Of a DNA stretch of 64,000 nt, positions 24,601 to 37,091 are shown one piece after another. The position numbers were made by a program, and so were the translations under genes. How positions within the stretch are numbered: position 1 is the first letter of the stretch; each line of letters starts with the position of its first letter. Location of the stretch: NCBI GenBank assembly GCA_001692895.1, contig KV748252.1, positions 186,001 to 250,000 of the forward strand, written 5' to 3'. The notes beneath the pieces were generated by a model. That model was not told the DNA's origin, made no database searches, and saw nothing but the letters and a program-made list of their open reading frames with translations. Origin of the DNA: Cenococcum geophilum 1.58. Lineage: Eukaryota > Ascomycota > Dothideomycetes > Gloniales > Gloniaceae.

Positions 24601-25785
24601 CATTCTTTTGTTCCTCGCAGTATACTATCATCTCTCTATATATATGTGTTACATACTATTAGTCTAGTTCCCTTTACTGCGTAATAACTTTAACCACTTC
24701 TATAGTCTTTGGCGAAATAACCCTATTTTCTATAATTTATATAAGCTCCTTCTTTAAACTATTACTTTTATTGTGGAGTTTGCTTAAACGTCTTCTATTG
24801 CTAAGATCCTTGGTTTAGCCTATGCTCCTTAGTCCTATAATTACTCGATCCTTAACCTCTAGGTTTTTATAGTTTCTTACTTTATCTCTTATAGGTTTCT
24901 CTGGTACCACTTAGGTCTATTAGCTCTACGCTATACCATAGTTTCTAATTTGGCTTTAGTCGTTGCGTGCTCTATATCTTATATAACTATAGAACTCTAT
25001 CCTAGCCTCTTTTAGCCTATTCCCTTTAGAAGATCCTATTATTAATCTTAATCGCTTAATCTATTAATTCCCTTAGAGTATCCGCATCTTCTATTAGAAT
25101 AATTACGTCCTAGACTTTAGCCTTTAGTCCCTATTTATATTATGCCATAAGCGCCTTATTATTCCATTTAACCTATATAGTAAGTATTTAAAACTATATC
25201 GTGTACTTAATTACTAAAGTTCGCTATGTTAGGTCCTAAAGCTTTTTCTTTACTATAGTTATTGCTTCCGGGTCCCTAAATATCTATATTAATTATTTCG
25301 CGAATCCTACCTAGCTAGAAAATACAAATCATACCTTTTAATTAGTAGTAGTTATTCCGTTAGTCTGTATTTCCGTTAAGTAGGGCTTAAACCATTTAAG
25401 TGCCCGTCCCGTTAGGAATAGTCCTACATAGGCTATTTAATCCATTGTCGTGGCTAACTTGGCCCCTTCTTACATGACTTTAAAATACATTTATGTTAAG
25501 AATCCTTTAAGCTTCAATCTCTCCCCTAAGAATTATTTAATTAAAAGTAACTTAACCTTTACTACTCCGATTCCATTAAGTCTCTCTTTAAGTATTTAGT
25601 TGTTCTCGTTTAACCTATTAACAATTTCCTATAACTACCCAACCGTAACTAGTTGTAAGTTAGTATCTTGTATACTTATATCTCCACTTAACCTTAAAGT
25701 AGTTGCTGCCGTTAACGGCGTCGTAGTAGCTGCTTTTAGTGGCATGTTATTTAACTTATTAAAACTATAACCGTAGTAGTAATTA

Positions 25786-26206
25786 TGTAACGGAGCCTTA
25801 TAGTAGGAACTACGGTGGACTTATTAATGGGCTAGGTATATAGGTATTATAAGTAAGTTAATAACGTAATAATAACTAGTAGAGTAGTTGCCTAATAGAT
25901 TAACTCCAATTATATTCTAAGAATTACTACGAGGAAGGAACTATCTAGGTAGGGACTAAAGGCCCTTAAATACACAACCGTACTCCTAAGAAAGTCGTTA
26001 CTCTATCTGCTCTGCCTGCTCTATTCACTCTATTATAGATCTCGCAGATTACACAGATTACACAGATCACATCACGTGACTCTACTTACCATTCCTCGTC
26101 ATATGGTTCCACGGATTCCATCCTAGGCCGTGCTTATATTAACTAACTAGCTTCCTCCAACTCTTCTCCAAGTAGTCGTAACATTGTACTTAAAGCGTCC
26201 GTAACA
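25786..26206 (-). repeat. 5' LTR of the gypsy element
   Basis: A 421-bp LTR; on the minus strand it starts TGTTACGGACGC and ends GGCTCCGTTACA. Transcription would run towards lower coordinates. No clear tRNA primer site could be read just inside it. Confidence 0.92.
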
Positions 26207-26399
26207 ACTCGCGCGCGTCCACTAGAACCACGCCTAGTAATAGCCCTCTATAACAAGAATGGGCGAATACTATACTATAAAGCGGAAAGACCTTTATTAA
26301 GAAGGTATCTAATAAAATATAAAGCCTATTAGATGTGTTTAGTATCCGTAGTTATAGGGGAGTAACCGTTAGCTATAATAAACTAATATAGCTAGTAGA

Positions 26400-27900
26400 A
26401 TGGCTCCGCCAGTCTAGCGAACCTTAGGCGCCCCTCTAGTAAACCCTTAATTAAATCCTCTAATGGCTAAGTAAAATTAAAAATAAATATAACTTTTTCT
26501 TACCGGCGAACTGCACCTGGGCTACTATAACTGCGCTTCTATAATATAGAAAACCTACCCCCCTAAAGATAATATCTAGGTATATAATTATAATATAACT
26601 AAATATAGAAAAAGTAGAGGGGCTTAGGGGATAATTAGAAATAGAAGTCCTTATAGAGATTTATAAAGAGGTCTATAACGCTGTTATAGTCCAATACCTT
26701 AGGAGTGGAGATATTAGAGTTACCTTAAGGGACTAATAGGTAAAGGAACGAGCCGTAAGGGTAGAGGATAGGCTAGGAGAACGTATTGGTATAAAAGTGC
26801 TCTACAAAGATTACCTAGTTAAAGTTTTAGCGGTTTCCCTAAGCCTTAGGGTAGAAAAGGGACGCTAGGCGGATAATATAGTAACTATATATAAGATAGT
26901 AAAACAAACGGAACGCCTTATACTAGGACTTAAGATTACCCAAATCTAATGGCTATAATAGGAAAATGTAAACTAAGTATATAATGAGAATAATAAAAGA
27001 ATATAAGGGTTGCTAGAGACTTGCTAGGGAGGCGCCGGTTAAACGCATAGCTCCCTTATCGTCAGCATATATATACTAGGAATGCAAAAACTCCTTATTT
27101 AAAAAGGTATTATTATAAATGGCCTTATATATAATATAAGGCTCTATAACTACAGACTCCGCCTAGAATAATGCTATCGCTATATATAATAGGGATATAC
27201 CTAATCCATATGCGCAGTATAGGTGTGCTGCGGCTATTGTATAGGCCCCCACGATATAAAATATTGCTTAAATTAAGACCAAATAAAATGCGCAAACTGC
27301 TACCGAAGCACATATAAGGCGTAGGAGAGAGAAGACTGCATTAAATATAGGAGACGGAAGGTAAGNGCTTAANAGCTNCGGGAATAACTNNACGCTAGGT
27401 TATATAAATGGAAACAATAGGCGATAAGCTAGGGGGGCGTAGGTGCCTTTTTAGCGTTTCCTACCTTTAACACTGGGGGGCTAGGCTAACTATCCCAAGC
27501 CTTAACGGGCTAGAAGTGACGCTGCGTGATATTACCAGACTATATAGGGATATAAGGGTTATAGGGAATATAAGGGAGAGGACGCCCTGTAGGAAGACCC
27601 TTATGGACAGCTATAGTAAGCTTAAGACTAGGATAATTAAGAATTAGACTTAACGCGGTAAATATAATATTTATAGCTGACTTTTAAAGGGTATATAGCT
27701 AACTAGTAAGAATAGGGGAAGAACCAGAGATAATAATAGATTTAGATATAGAAGCGCTAATAGGAATATAAGATATGGGAATAGAAAGCTCTATATAAAA
27801 TGAGTAGTAACTAGGGTGTAGATATAAGAGATAGAAGTTCTAAATATCCTAGAGAAAGTGGAAATAGAAAAAGCGAGGAACGAAGGAGAGGCGAAGGACC
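26400..27900 (+). pseudogene. LINE 1 ORF1 (gag-like, zinc-knuckle) remnant
   Basis: The plus-strand frame is interrupted by TAG/TAA codons. Near 27165-27320 a Cys/His pattern of CCHC knuckles is legible (CxxC, YC, CANC clusters around ICAV-VCCGYC and KCANC), as in ORF1 nucleic-acid-binding proteins of Tad1-type LINEs. A few N bases lie at 27365-27392. Boundaries are approximate. Confidence 0.65.
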
Positions 27901-27929
27901 CTCGCTAGGGGTCCGCTACCTATCTATTA

Positions 27930-30900
27930 TATAGTATAACTGCGGTAATATAAACTACCGTCTTATAAGGCCCTTACTAGATAGCCTAGACCTAAAGAAA
28001 TACTATATCCTTACTATATAAGAGCCGTATTATAATGCCTATATATAATTAATATACTACCCCTAAGGATTCTAGCTCCTATATAAACTAAAAGCAGCTA
28101 TACGTGTATGCTTTATAATTAGTAAGGCTATTAGCCTGTCCTTGTGGTTCTAGTAGGCAGTTAACCTAGATATTGCAGTAATAATAATCTAGATATATAG
28201 GGGACCGGTATAGATTATTAATATATATAACCCTAGGGTTAAAGGGGTCCTATAAATAGAGAATATTATATTAGTAATAAGCTTACTAGAAACTAAAGGT
28301 ATAGAGTCTATCCTATTAGGAGATATAAACCTCTACCACCCGCGGTAGGGGGGTATCTATATTGCTGCTAAACGATAGGTAGAGTGCCTACTAAGAGCTA
28401 TAGACACTAGGGGCCTTAAGCTAGCCACCCCCCTAGGAGTAATTATATGGTAATAAGGCACCGCTAAAAGTATAATTAACCTTATATTTATGGACGAAGG
28501 CCTATACTAAAGACTTAAAAGGTATAAACCTAAAGAAGAATGGGCACTCGCCTTAGACCATATCCCTATCTAGATATAGCTAGATCTGAATATTAAGGCG
28601 TAACTAAATAGTAAAAGATACGCAATAAGAAAGCTTAAGATAGATAGCTTCCTTAATATAGTTAAATAATAACTTTAAGACCTAGAAGAAATCCACCCGA
28701 TACTAAACGAGCGAGGCTTATTAGCTACCCCTAAGGAAATTAACTGAAGACTAGAAAGGATCTAGGCAGTAATTAAAAACGGGCTAGAAGAGTACTGCCC
28801 AGTCTTAAAACTGGGCCCCTATACGCGACACGCATAGTCCGTATAATGCGCAATTTTTGTCACCAGCTAATAACGAGCAAGAAGAAAATATATAAGTAGC
28901 TATAATCCTAAAGATAAGAGATAATATAAAGACATAAAAAACTAGCTAAAGAATACCCTAAAAAAAGAAGTAAGGAATAGCTGGAGATGGTTTATAAATA
29001 AGCATACTACTAACCCAAGCCTCCCCCATAATAAAGGTCTTTAAAGGATAGTAAAATGGGTAAAGAAAAAGGTGGGATATTTAGTAGAAGACCTATACCT
29101 TCCGCCCCTGTAAAGACTAGGTGAATTACTAGCTATAAGCGATAATAATAAGAAGGTAAAGATCCTTATAGAAAGATTTTTCCCTTAACTAGCTTTAGTA
29201 GACCTTAGCGATATTACAGGCGAAGCACCGGTAACTCGTTTGAGGGTTAATAGTGACATAACAACTAAAGAAATGGCTAGAACTATTAGCCGCCTTTTAA
29301 ATAATATAGCACTAGGACTAGATAGGATCCTAAATAAAGCCTTAAAGACCTGCGGATTACTAATAGCACCTTAGCTTGCGGATATAGCTAGAGTATGCTT
29401 TATAATAGGCTACTACCCAAGACTTAGAAGAGCTATAACAACGTTTGTTCTATATAAAGAAGGTAAAGCAGACTACTCACTCCTAGGAAGCTACCGCCCT
29501 ATTGCCTTAGAGAATACCCTTAGTAAGATCTTAGAAAGGGTAATAGCGGACCGTATAGTAGATATGGCTGAGGAATACGCCCTACTACTATAAAGCTAAA
29601 TAGGGGTAAGAAAGAACCGCTTAACACTATTAGCACTTACGCTACTCGCTACCACTATTAAATCTGCATAGGTAATGCGAAGGGACTTTATAGTATTAAT
29701 GCTTAGCCTAGATATTAGTAGCGCCTATAATAATATACCCCACAAGCGTCTCCTATATATCCTTAGGGTAAAAGGCTTCCTAGAATNGATTATATAATTT
29801 ATTTAAGGGTTTATAGGTTAAAAAGAAATATTACTAGTCTTTAGCGGATACTAAAGCCCCCCTATTATAGTTATAATAGGAATACCATAAGGATCACCCC
29901 TCTTGCCTATACTCTTCCTTTTCTTTATAAGCAACCTACTTAACTCCTTTAAGAAAGGGGCGACCTAGGGGATAGGCTTTATTAATAATATAAACCTAAT
30001 TATATACGGGCTAACAGCCGTAAAGAATTATAGAACACTAGAGAAAGTATATAATACCTATATAGAATAGGTAAGATAATATAGAGTCTAATTCTTACTA
30101 AAGAAATACCAGCTAATCTATTTTATAAGAAAACGTAACTAATCTATAGATCTCTAGCATATAATTCGCATCTAAGGCTTTAGGGGTTAACTAGTTTAGG
30201 GCCTAAGAGTATTAGGAGTATAGGTAGATAGTAAGCTCCGGTGGAGCGTATATACGGCATAAGCGGCCCATAAGGGCTAAGTATAGTATATCGTATTATC
30301 TAGGATCGTTAATTCTATATAGGGTCCATGCTTTTAGAGGTCACGCCTACTATATATAGCAGTTGTCTGGCTAACTATAACGTATAGGTCTAGTATCTGG
30401 GCCATTAAAGAATCTAAGAAAGGCCCCCCTAAATCGCTCCTTAAACTACTCTAAAAGGTCTAAATAGCCTGCCTTTAGAGTATAATAGGCGGATATAAGC
30501 GAACGGCCACAGCTCTGCTTAAGAAGGAAGCTAATATTCCCCCCCTATAACTATATATTAAAGCCACTATAATATAAAGGGCGTAAAAGGAACGCAACTT
30601 TAATGTTATAAAGTATATTAAGATACGCCTAAATAAACTATAGAGGGACCCTAGGGCGCCTTATAGGAGAACAAACTAATAACCCTAAAGTAGGGAAGAT
30701 ATATTAGAGAAATAGGTGAAAAAAGCAGAAGAAGAATGGTGCTGCTTTAGGGCCTAGGCCTATATAAAGGAGAAAGGAAAACGCGTAAGAGGCTAACAAG
30801 GACAATAGTAAGAGAGAGAAAGGAGCTAAAGTAGAGTATAAAAGAACGCCAGGAAACCATCTACTGCAATATAATACTAGCTAAACTAACGCTAAAGAGG

Positions 30901-31330
30901 TATATGGGAGTTAAAGGTATAGAGGCTGACTAAGGCAAGAGGAACCTAAGCCGTAGCATAGTTAACGCTATGGGGGTAGATACCCTAGGGCTCTAAAAAG
31001 GCCTAATAAAGGCAGAAAATATAATAGTAACGCTCTTAAGAACAGGAATAATAGGACTAAAAGACTAGCTCTACTAGGTGGGTGTTCTAGTAGGTAGCCT
31101 AAGATATAAATATAGCTAGCTAAGACAGACACCAAAACACGTAATACTATTATGCCCCTTATGCACTAACTAAGAAGTAATACTTTTAGTAGCTAGCATA
31201 GAGAACTATAAGACACTACTTTTAATATAAAAAGGCCTTAAGGCGGTTACCTAGTGGCTTATTAGCTAAAATATACTAAACTAGTTCTAGGTCGCAAAGG
31301 AAATAATAATAGAGGGCAGGGGGGCGAGCA
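27930..31330 (+). pseudogene. LINE 1 ORF2 (endonuclease-reverse transcriptase-RNase H) remnant
   Basis: Begins with an AP-endonuclease-like stretch (LLGDINLYHPR near 28320; ALDHIPI near 28555), followed by reverse transcriptase (GSYRPIAL near 29490; LSLDISSAYNNIPH near 29705; FINNIN near 29970, where F-x-D-D is expected) and an RNase H-like C-terminus. The Asp-to-Asn change at the catalytic pair comes from G-to-A mutations. This enzyme set drives target-primed reverse transcription in live relatives. Confidence 0.85.
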
Positions 31331-31653
31331 ACGGGCGCCCCCTGATGACCCTATAGTAGCAGAGTAAAGTATACAATACTAGCGCGTCCGTAGGCTAGTT
31401 ACGGTAGCAGTGGTTCCCAAGGAGGTTAAAAAGTAAAGTAGTAAGAGCACTATAGGTGACTCGCAGGCGCCTTACAGGCGCCTCGTAGGCGAGTCCCAAG
31501 AGGCAGGGAGATGGATTACAGGGTTTTCTCAAGTTAAGTCTTTCTTAAGTTGAGTTTTCTCCCTATATGTAAATAAGGAGTAGTCCGCGTGGGCCTAATA
31601 CTAGGGATCCGAATCGGACGTTAAGCAATGAATTATTATTATATACCTCTTCT

Positions 31654-32553
31654 TCTTCTTAATATCTTCGTAATACAGCATTTATTCAAGTTTCGGGTCA
31701 GAGGTATTTGTTCAAGCTATTACAGGTGTCTCGCACCTGACATAAAAGTCGATTTTTAAACATTTAGTGGCTATCAAAACGACGTATAACCCCTTAGACG
31801 CTCAAGGGATAATTTAAGAGGGATAGGGAGCTATATACTTTCCCTACCCCGTAACTAAATTCTACTACGGAGCCTCTAATTTATAAGGTAACTTAAGGCC
31901 TTATCCTATAAATTAGGCGCTCCGTAGTAGGATTTAGTTACGGGGGATACGTATATACTACCTCTTGTCCCTTCTAACGGTACTATTCGTCCTACCGTTA
32001 GTGTTACGGTACTGACGCGTGTAACCTAGATAGGGCCTAGTTAGGGGGGTTCGCTTACGTCTTGGCTCCATGTATATAGACGTGTCCTTTCCACGACCTT
32101 TTTCTTCTCCTCATCTTAATATCCGGGTCCATAGACATTTCAATTATATAGGCTTGCATACGTTCTAAACGGCGCTCGTGCCTCGATTGACTGAGTCGCT
32201 GTGATAGTTAGAAGGGAAGGGATGCCTTTTAAATTATCTATAAAGCGTCTAAGAGCTTGTAGATATTATTTTAATACTAACTAAATATTTTAAAACTACC
32301 TCTTACTGCTTTTTATAAGATATAGCTTAACTATAATAGTTATATTATATATTCGTAATGTAATAAATTCCATAAATAACTATCTGCAAGGTGCCACTCG
32401 ACTATCTCTATATATTAAAAAGGTAACCTAATATCTAGTATACTTGCTAGATACGCTGCGTAGAATAATATATAAGATTGATACGGGTTATTAGCAGGCC
32501 GTAGACCCCAGCCGTAGACCTATTGTCAGCTCGTCTATACCCAATCACTTTCT
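31654..32553. other. Older repeat sequence between the two retroelement stacks
   Basis: AT-rich, no gene. The first 90 bp continue the sequence broken by LINE 1. A long foldback (31847-31945) and the repeat shared with 302-363 (32141-32198) lie here. The rest (32200-32550) is featureless RIP-type sequence. Confidence 0.5.
31847..31945. repeat. Foldback with 46-nt arms around CGTAACTAAAT...CTACTACGGAG
   Basis: The arm 31847-31892 pairs with 31899-31945 with only a few mismatches; weaker pairing extends outwards to about 31819 and 31985. It is a perfect-looking cruciform/hairpin typical of a foldback or MITE remnant. No target duplication was identified. Confidence 0.8.
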
Positions 32554-32555
32554 AT

Positions 32556-32714
32556 CTATCTCTCGCACGGCATGAATAGGTTATAGTCCATTTCAAATAT
32601 ATCGATTGTGGGGGGTATAGGCCTATAGGGCGGGATCTAGGCAATATCCTAGCGTTTATAAGGCTTTTTAGGCCTAAACTTCGGAGATCTAGCCTAAATC
32701 CTACCCGGTGCCCC
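32556..32714 (-). repeat. Split direct repeat B2 of DIRS element 2
   Basis: About 155 bp repeated at 32911-33072. It begins CTATCTCTCGCA and ends GTGCCC. Differences between the copies are C/T and G/A. Confidence 0.88.
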
Positions 32715-32805
32715 TAATGGGATAGCCCGCCGCTAGACCTAAACAGGACTATAAGTAACTAATCTAATATATATTATAAGGGGGGTAGGTAGGTAAAAAG
32801 AATAA

Positions 32806-32910
32806 CCTATTAAGTGTAGTTGTAAGCAATAATGTTATTAACCGTATTGAACATCTAGTTAAATACCTAAGTTATAGGGTTTTCGGCCAAGTAATGTATA
32901 GACACATAAT
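32806..32910 (-). repeat. Split direct repeat A2 of DIRS element 2 (RIP-mutated copy)
   Basis: Matches A1 at 47838-47943. It differs at about 17 positions in some 105 bp, every one C-to-T or G-to-A relative to A1, mostly CA-to-TA or TG-to-TA. No transversions were seen. Confidence 0.9.
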
Positions 32911-33072
32911 ATCTATCTCTCGCATAGCATGAATAGGTTATAGTCTATTTCAAATATATTGATTATAGGGGGTATAGGCCTATAGGGCGGGATCTAGGCG
33001 ATATCCTAGCGTTTATAAGGCTTTTTAGGCCTAAACTTTGGAGATCTGGCCTAAATCCTACCTAGTGCCCAC
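32911..33072 (-). repeat. Split direct repeat B1 of DIRS element 2
   Basis: Internal copy of B2, directly abutting A2. Together with A1 at the far end it gives the diagnostic order of split repeats. Confidence 0.88.
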
Positions 33073-33245
33073 TAGCGAAGCGCCTACTACCTATAAAGAA
33101 TTAAGTTAAAACGGGAGCGATTTCTGTAGTATAAACTATATAATAAAATTAAGACATTATATAAGGAAAGAAGGTAAGGAAATAAGGAGAATGGGTATAT
33201 ATTATTAACTTGGTCGCTTAGTTAACACATTACTATAGTCCTAGT

Positions 33246-33500
33246 AGAATTTGGCAGACTTAGCAGAATTTAGCAGAATTTAGTAGAATTTGGTAGAATT
33301 TGGCAGAATTTGGTAGAATTTAGTAGAATTCGGTAGACTTGGCAGAATTTGGCAGAGTTTAGCAGAATTCGGCAGATTTAATAGAACTTAGTAGAGGTTA
33401 TAGATATTGCTAATATTGTAGGTGTTGCGAATATAGGATAATTTTACGGTGGTAGGCAGAATATAGCAGAATATAGCAGATTGCGGTAGAATGCGGCAGG
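33246..33500. repeat. Degenerate 10-bp tandem repeat (TTTGGCAGAA)
   Basis: About 15 units of TTTGGCAGAA/TTTAGTAGAA follow in the 3' non-coding part of DIRS element 2, then looser GCAGAATATA and GCGGCAG units. A similar GGCAGATTGCGGCAG stretch occurs at 185-210. Confidence 0.8.
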
Positions 33501-33681
33501 TAGCATATATAAGGTGTTATGGGGTGGTCCCATAATAAAAAGTATAGAGTCCCTATATTAGGTCCCTAGCTAGTATAGGTATACTCCGCTAGAAATTTAA
33601 GTTTAATTAAAGTCGTTTAGTTTTTAAGGTATTATAGTAAAGTTTTACTATATCTAATGTCCATTAACCTAACTGCGCCGT

Positions 33682-34640
33682 TTATAACTCTATAAAGCCA
33701 TAATTATACATATGCTGCGCTATACCCCTACGGAAAGAGTAGTTAGAGTAGCCGTTAGGTAGGATACCGCTGGCGGCTAGGTAGGTTAATAGAATCTTAC
33801 ACACTGCTAGCGCCGAAAATGCTTTATTATTAACGCTAAATAATAGATCTAATAGAGGCCAGGGGTTACGGTTAAATAACCGTATTATTACGGCTATGGG
33901 GTATAGATAATCTCCTAGTATAGCGGCGATCTGGATATTAACGCTACTATAGGTTTTATCTATCTTACTCCGTTTTAGGTGGAAGACTATTAAATAGCCG
34001 TTAGGGGCGATCCTAATATTATTATAGAGGGCCCTTATAGTGCTAAAGTCCTTAGCTTTCCTATTTGGGTACGTAATCTCTCCTATATATAGGAAACCCG
34101 TAAACGCTATTATAAATGCCGCGTCTATGTTTATATCCGCCTTATAGGGTCTAGAGGTAATAATCTTATCTAAGATATCCTTTATAATTGGTAGTTTAGT
34201 CTTTTTAGTAGATAGGAATAGTAATATAACCCCCACTAGGGCCCTTTTAATAGTATAGTCTTTAAAGGCGGCGATTAAGTGACCTAGGTCTATATAACGA
34301 GATTAGATTATAAAGATATAGTTAGAGAGGGTTTCTAGCTTAATCCTGCCTATTAGAGGGGCGGCTGTACTAAACGCTTATTAAGTAATCTACTTCCCTA
34401 AGTTTATCCTCTTAGCTAGATATAGTAATAAACTATTTAGGGCTAAAAAGGCCTCCCAGCTCTTAATAGCGGAGGAGTAGCCTTTCCTTATATTAGCTGC
34501 TAAGCTATGCTATATAAGTAGTAAAAAGTAATAAAACCTACTAATCTTACTTTAGAAGGTTAGGGGGGGTTAATTAAATAACTCTAGGTTAACTGTAAGA
34601 GTTAGCAGCTACCTAGAGGAGAGATATTATTTTTCTAGTA
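33682..34640 (-). pseudogene. Tyrosine recombinase of DIRS element 2, inactivated
   Basis: The longest open stretch (33682-34236) reads as the catalytic half of a tyrosine recombinase of the DIRS type: AFTGFLYIGEIT where the first catalytic Arg is expected (Tyr found), HLKRSKIDKTY, PLLDLLF, then NYSFRRG where H-x-x-R is expected (Tyr in place of His). The changes CGT-to-TAT and CAC-to-TAT are RIP-type. The open frame is a chance survivor; upstream stops and the lost catalytic residues show it is dead. In live relatives the enzyme integrates circular cDNA without target duplication. Confidence 0.82.
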
Positions 34641-34740
34641 AGAAGCCTTTATTTATCCGGTAAGAAGCCGTCCTTTATTTAATAAGAAGCCGTTATTTAT
34701 CCGGCAAGAAGCCGTTATTTATTTACCACTTAGGGCACAG

Positions 34741-35288
34741 TAATAATAATTTCTTATAGTTAAATTACGAGAGAGTATTAGTAAGCCTATTATTGGCGCT
34801 AGAGACCTATATAGTTATTATAGTAATATTATTTATTATTAAGGATATAAGTATCTCTTAGAGTAATTAGTTTCTAAAACCTTTTATAATATTATTCTAA
34901 ATGCCGCTATAAGTAACTATATTGTCTATATAAATATAGAGAGACCTATACTACTAGACTAATAACTACTTTTTAAATGCCTTCGTAATAGTATATATCT
35001 CTTTTAGGTTAATATAGTTATCTACCTAGTCTAGTAGGGGATAATAGCTAAAGGCCTAGGTTTAGGGTAGGGAAGCCATATAATTAGGCTAGTGGCCATT
35101 CTCTTTACTAAAGTAGAAGCCTTTATAGCCTTTAAGTAATAAGGCATTAGTAAATAAGTAAAACTATAGCCTTTCCTTATTATTAAAGAATAGTATACCG
35201 TTACTTAATATAAGAACCTCGAGCTAGAGGTTAAGGTCTTTTTTTAGCTCTAGGGGGAGGTATTAGGGTATATTTCTTAATAACCTAA
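34741..35288 (-). pseudogene. RNase H part of DIRS element 2
   Basis: Minus-strand translation reads LSNGILFFNN, YKGFYFSKENGH, LKEIYTITKAFKK, then YIYIDNIVTYSGI, matching RNase H plus the conserved DNIV segment that precedes recombinase in DIRS polyproteins. It is interrupted by stops and cut at 35288 by LINE 2. Confidence 0.7.
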
Positions 35289-36617
35289 TAGGCCATTTTA
35301 TTAATTAATAATTAATAATTCATCGCTTAACGTCTAATTTAGATCCCTATTGGGCCTACGCGGACTACTCCTTATTTACATGTAGGGAGAAAACTCTATT
35401 TAAGAAAAATGAGAAAACCCCATAATCCATCTCCCCGCCTTTTAGGACTTGCCTACTTAGCGCCTACAAGTCGCCTATAGTACTCTACTACCTTACTATT
35501 TAACCTCTTTAGGAACCACTACTGCCGTAACAAGCCTACGGACGCGCTAGTATTACAAACTATTACTCTACTACTGTAGAGTTACTAGGGGGCACCTACT
35601 ACTCGCCCCCTTACCTTTTATTGCCATTTCCCTTGTAACCCGGAACTGATTTAGCATATTTTAACTAATAAGCTACTAGGTAACCGCCTTAAGGCCTTTT
35701 TATATTAAGAGTAGTGTATTATAGTTCTCTATGCCAGCTGCTAAGAGCATTATTTCTTAATTGGTGCGTAGGGGGCATAGTAGTATTACGTGTTTTGGTG
35801 TCTATCTTAGCTAGCCATATTCGCATCTTAGGCTACCTACTAGGATACTTACCTAGTAAAGCCAATCTTTTAGTCCTATTATTCCTGTTCTTAAGAGTGT
35901 TGCTATTATATTTTCTGCCTTTATTAGGCCTTCTCGGAGCCTTTAGATATTTACCCCCCATAGCGTTAACTATGCTATAGCTTAGGTTTGTCTTGCCTAA
36001 GTCAGCCTCTATACCTTTAACTTCTATTTACCTCTCTAGCGTTAGTCTAACTAGTATTATATTACAGTAGATAGTTTCCCAGCGTTCTTATATATTCTAC
36101 TTTAGCTCCTTTCTCTATCTTACTATTATCTTTACTAACCTCTTATACATCTCCTAAGTTCCTTTTCTATATAGGCCTGGGCCCTAAAGCGGCACCATTC
36201 TTCTTCTACTTTCTTTACCTATTTCTCTAATATCTCTTCCCTACTTTAGGGTTATTGGTTTATTCTCCTATAGGGCACCCTAGGGTCCCTCTATAGTTTA
36301 CTTAGGCGTGTTTTAATATACTTTATAACATTAGAGTTGCGTTTATTTTACGTCCTTTATATTATATAACAGCTTTAATATATAACTATAGGGGGGAAAT
36401 ATTAGATTCCTTCTTAAGCAGTACTATAGCCGTTTGCTTATACCCGCCTATAATACTCTAAAGGCAGGCTATTTAAACCTTTTAAAGTAGTTTAAGGAGT
36501 AATTTAGGGGGGCCCTTTTTAGTTTCTCTAATGGCCCAAATACTAGATCTATATATTATGGTTAGCTAGACAACTACTATATATAATAGGCGTGACCTTT
36601 AGAAGTATAGACCCTAT

Positions 36618-37091
36618 CTATTATTCACACGCTTGCGGAGAAGAGGATTAATTAATCTGATTGGTGGGTACGGGCTTAAAGGCATCAATTGAGAATGGGT
36701 ATATTCGCAAGGCCATTTGCAGGGGATTGCCCTGCCTTAACTAAACGTGATGCCTATGGACCCGTGCGCAAGCATATCGCTACAGTATCTATTTATAAAG
36801 CCCAAAATATACAACTAAAGAAAAAGGTGTGGGTAGGAGGGAAAGTAAGCAAGCAAGGCTCAATTTTGTAAATGTTGATGATGTTAGTGTTGCTAAGATA
36901 CAGGGGTGCTACTACAGTGCTCGCTTAGCTATATAGACATGTCCATCTATTATTTACACGCTTGCGGAGAAGAGGATTAATTAATCTAATTGGTGGGTAC
37001 GGGCTTAAAGGCATTAATTGAGAATGGGTATATTCGCAAGGCCATTTATAGGGGATTGCCCTGCCTTAACTAAACGTAATACCCATAGACC
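36618..37091 (-). repeat. Terminal cluster B2-A2-B1 of DIRS element 1
   Basis: B2 (36618-36762) and B1 (36947-37091) are about 145-bp direct repeats starting CTATTATT(C/T)ACACGCTTGC. A2 (36843-36946) lies between them and repeats the 5' end of the element. A2 and B1 abut at TGTCCAT/CTATTATT. Confidence 0.92.

Larger units (their letters stand above)
18202..26206 (-). mobile_element. Ty3/gypsy LTR retrotransposon (chromovirus), RIP-inactivated
   Basis: Bounded by two 421-bp LTRs with TG...CA ends and a 5-bp target duplication ACTCG (18197-18201 and 26207-26211). The 8005-bp element runs on the minus strand. In order from 25785 downwards: gag region, protease region, reverse transcriptase (YLDNI in place of YLDDI near 21640-21611), RNase H, integrase with an HNGAIG zinc-binding region and D...D...E core (about 20600-19950), and a chromodomain-like tail (YEVKWTGY, about 19480-19400). 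A purine-rich tract lies against the 3' LTR (18623-18645 complement). Chromodomains target integration to modified chromatin. Stops throughout make it inert. Confidence 0.93.
18057..31639 (+). mobile_element. LINE 1: Tad1-like non-LTR retrotransposon, split by gypsy element
   Basis: Flanked by a 14-bp target duplication TATATACCTCTTCT (18043-18056 and 31640-31653) and ending in an ATT-rich tail, as LINEs do. The coding strand is plus. After removal of the gypsy element (18202-26206 and one ACTCG) about 5.57 kb remain: an untranslated GC-poor leader, a gag-like ORF1 with CCHC knuckles, and ORF2 with AP endonuclease, reverse transcriptase and RNase H-like parts. A second copy in reverse orientation at 35304-45644 is collinear with it. 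Both are full of RIP stops. Confidence 0.9.

Noticed and set aside
33682-34236. 184-codon open frame as an intact recombinase gene
   Set aside because: Upstream stops and loss of catalytic Arg and His show it is the surviving part of an inactivated DIRS recombinase.
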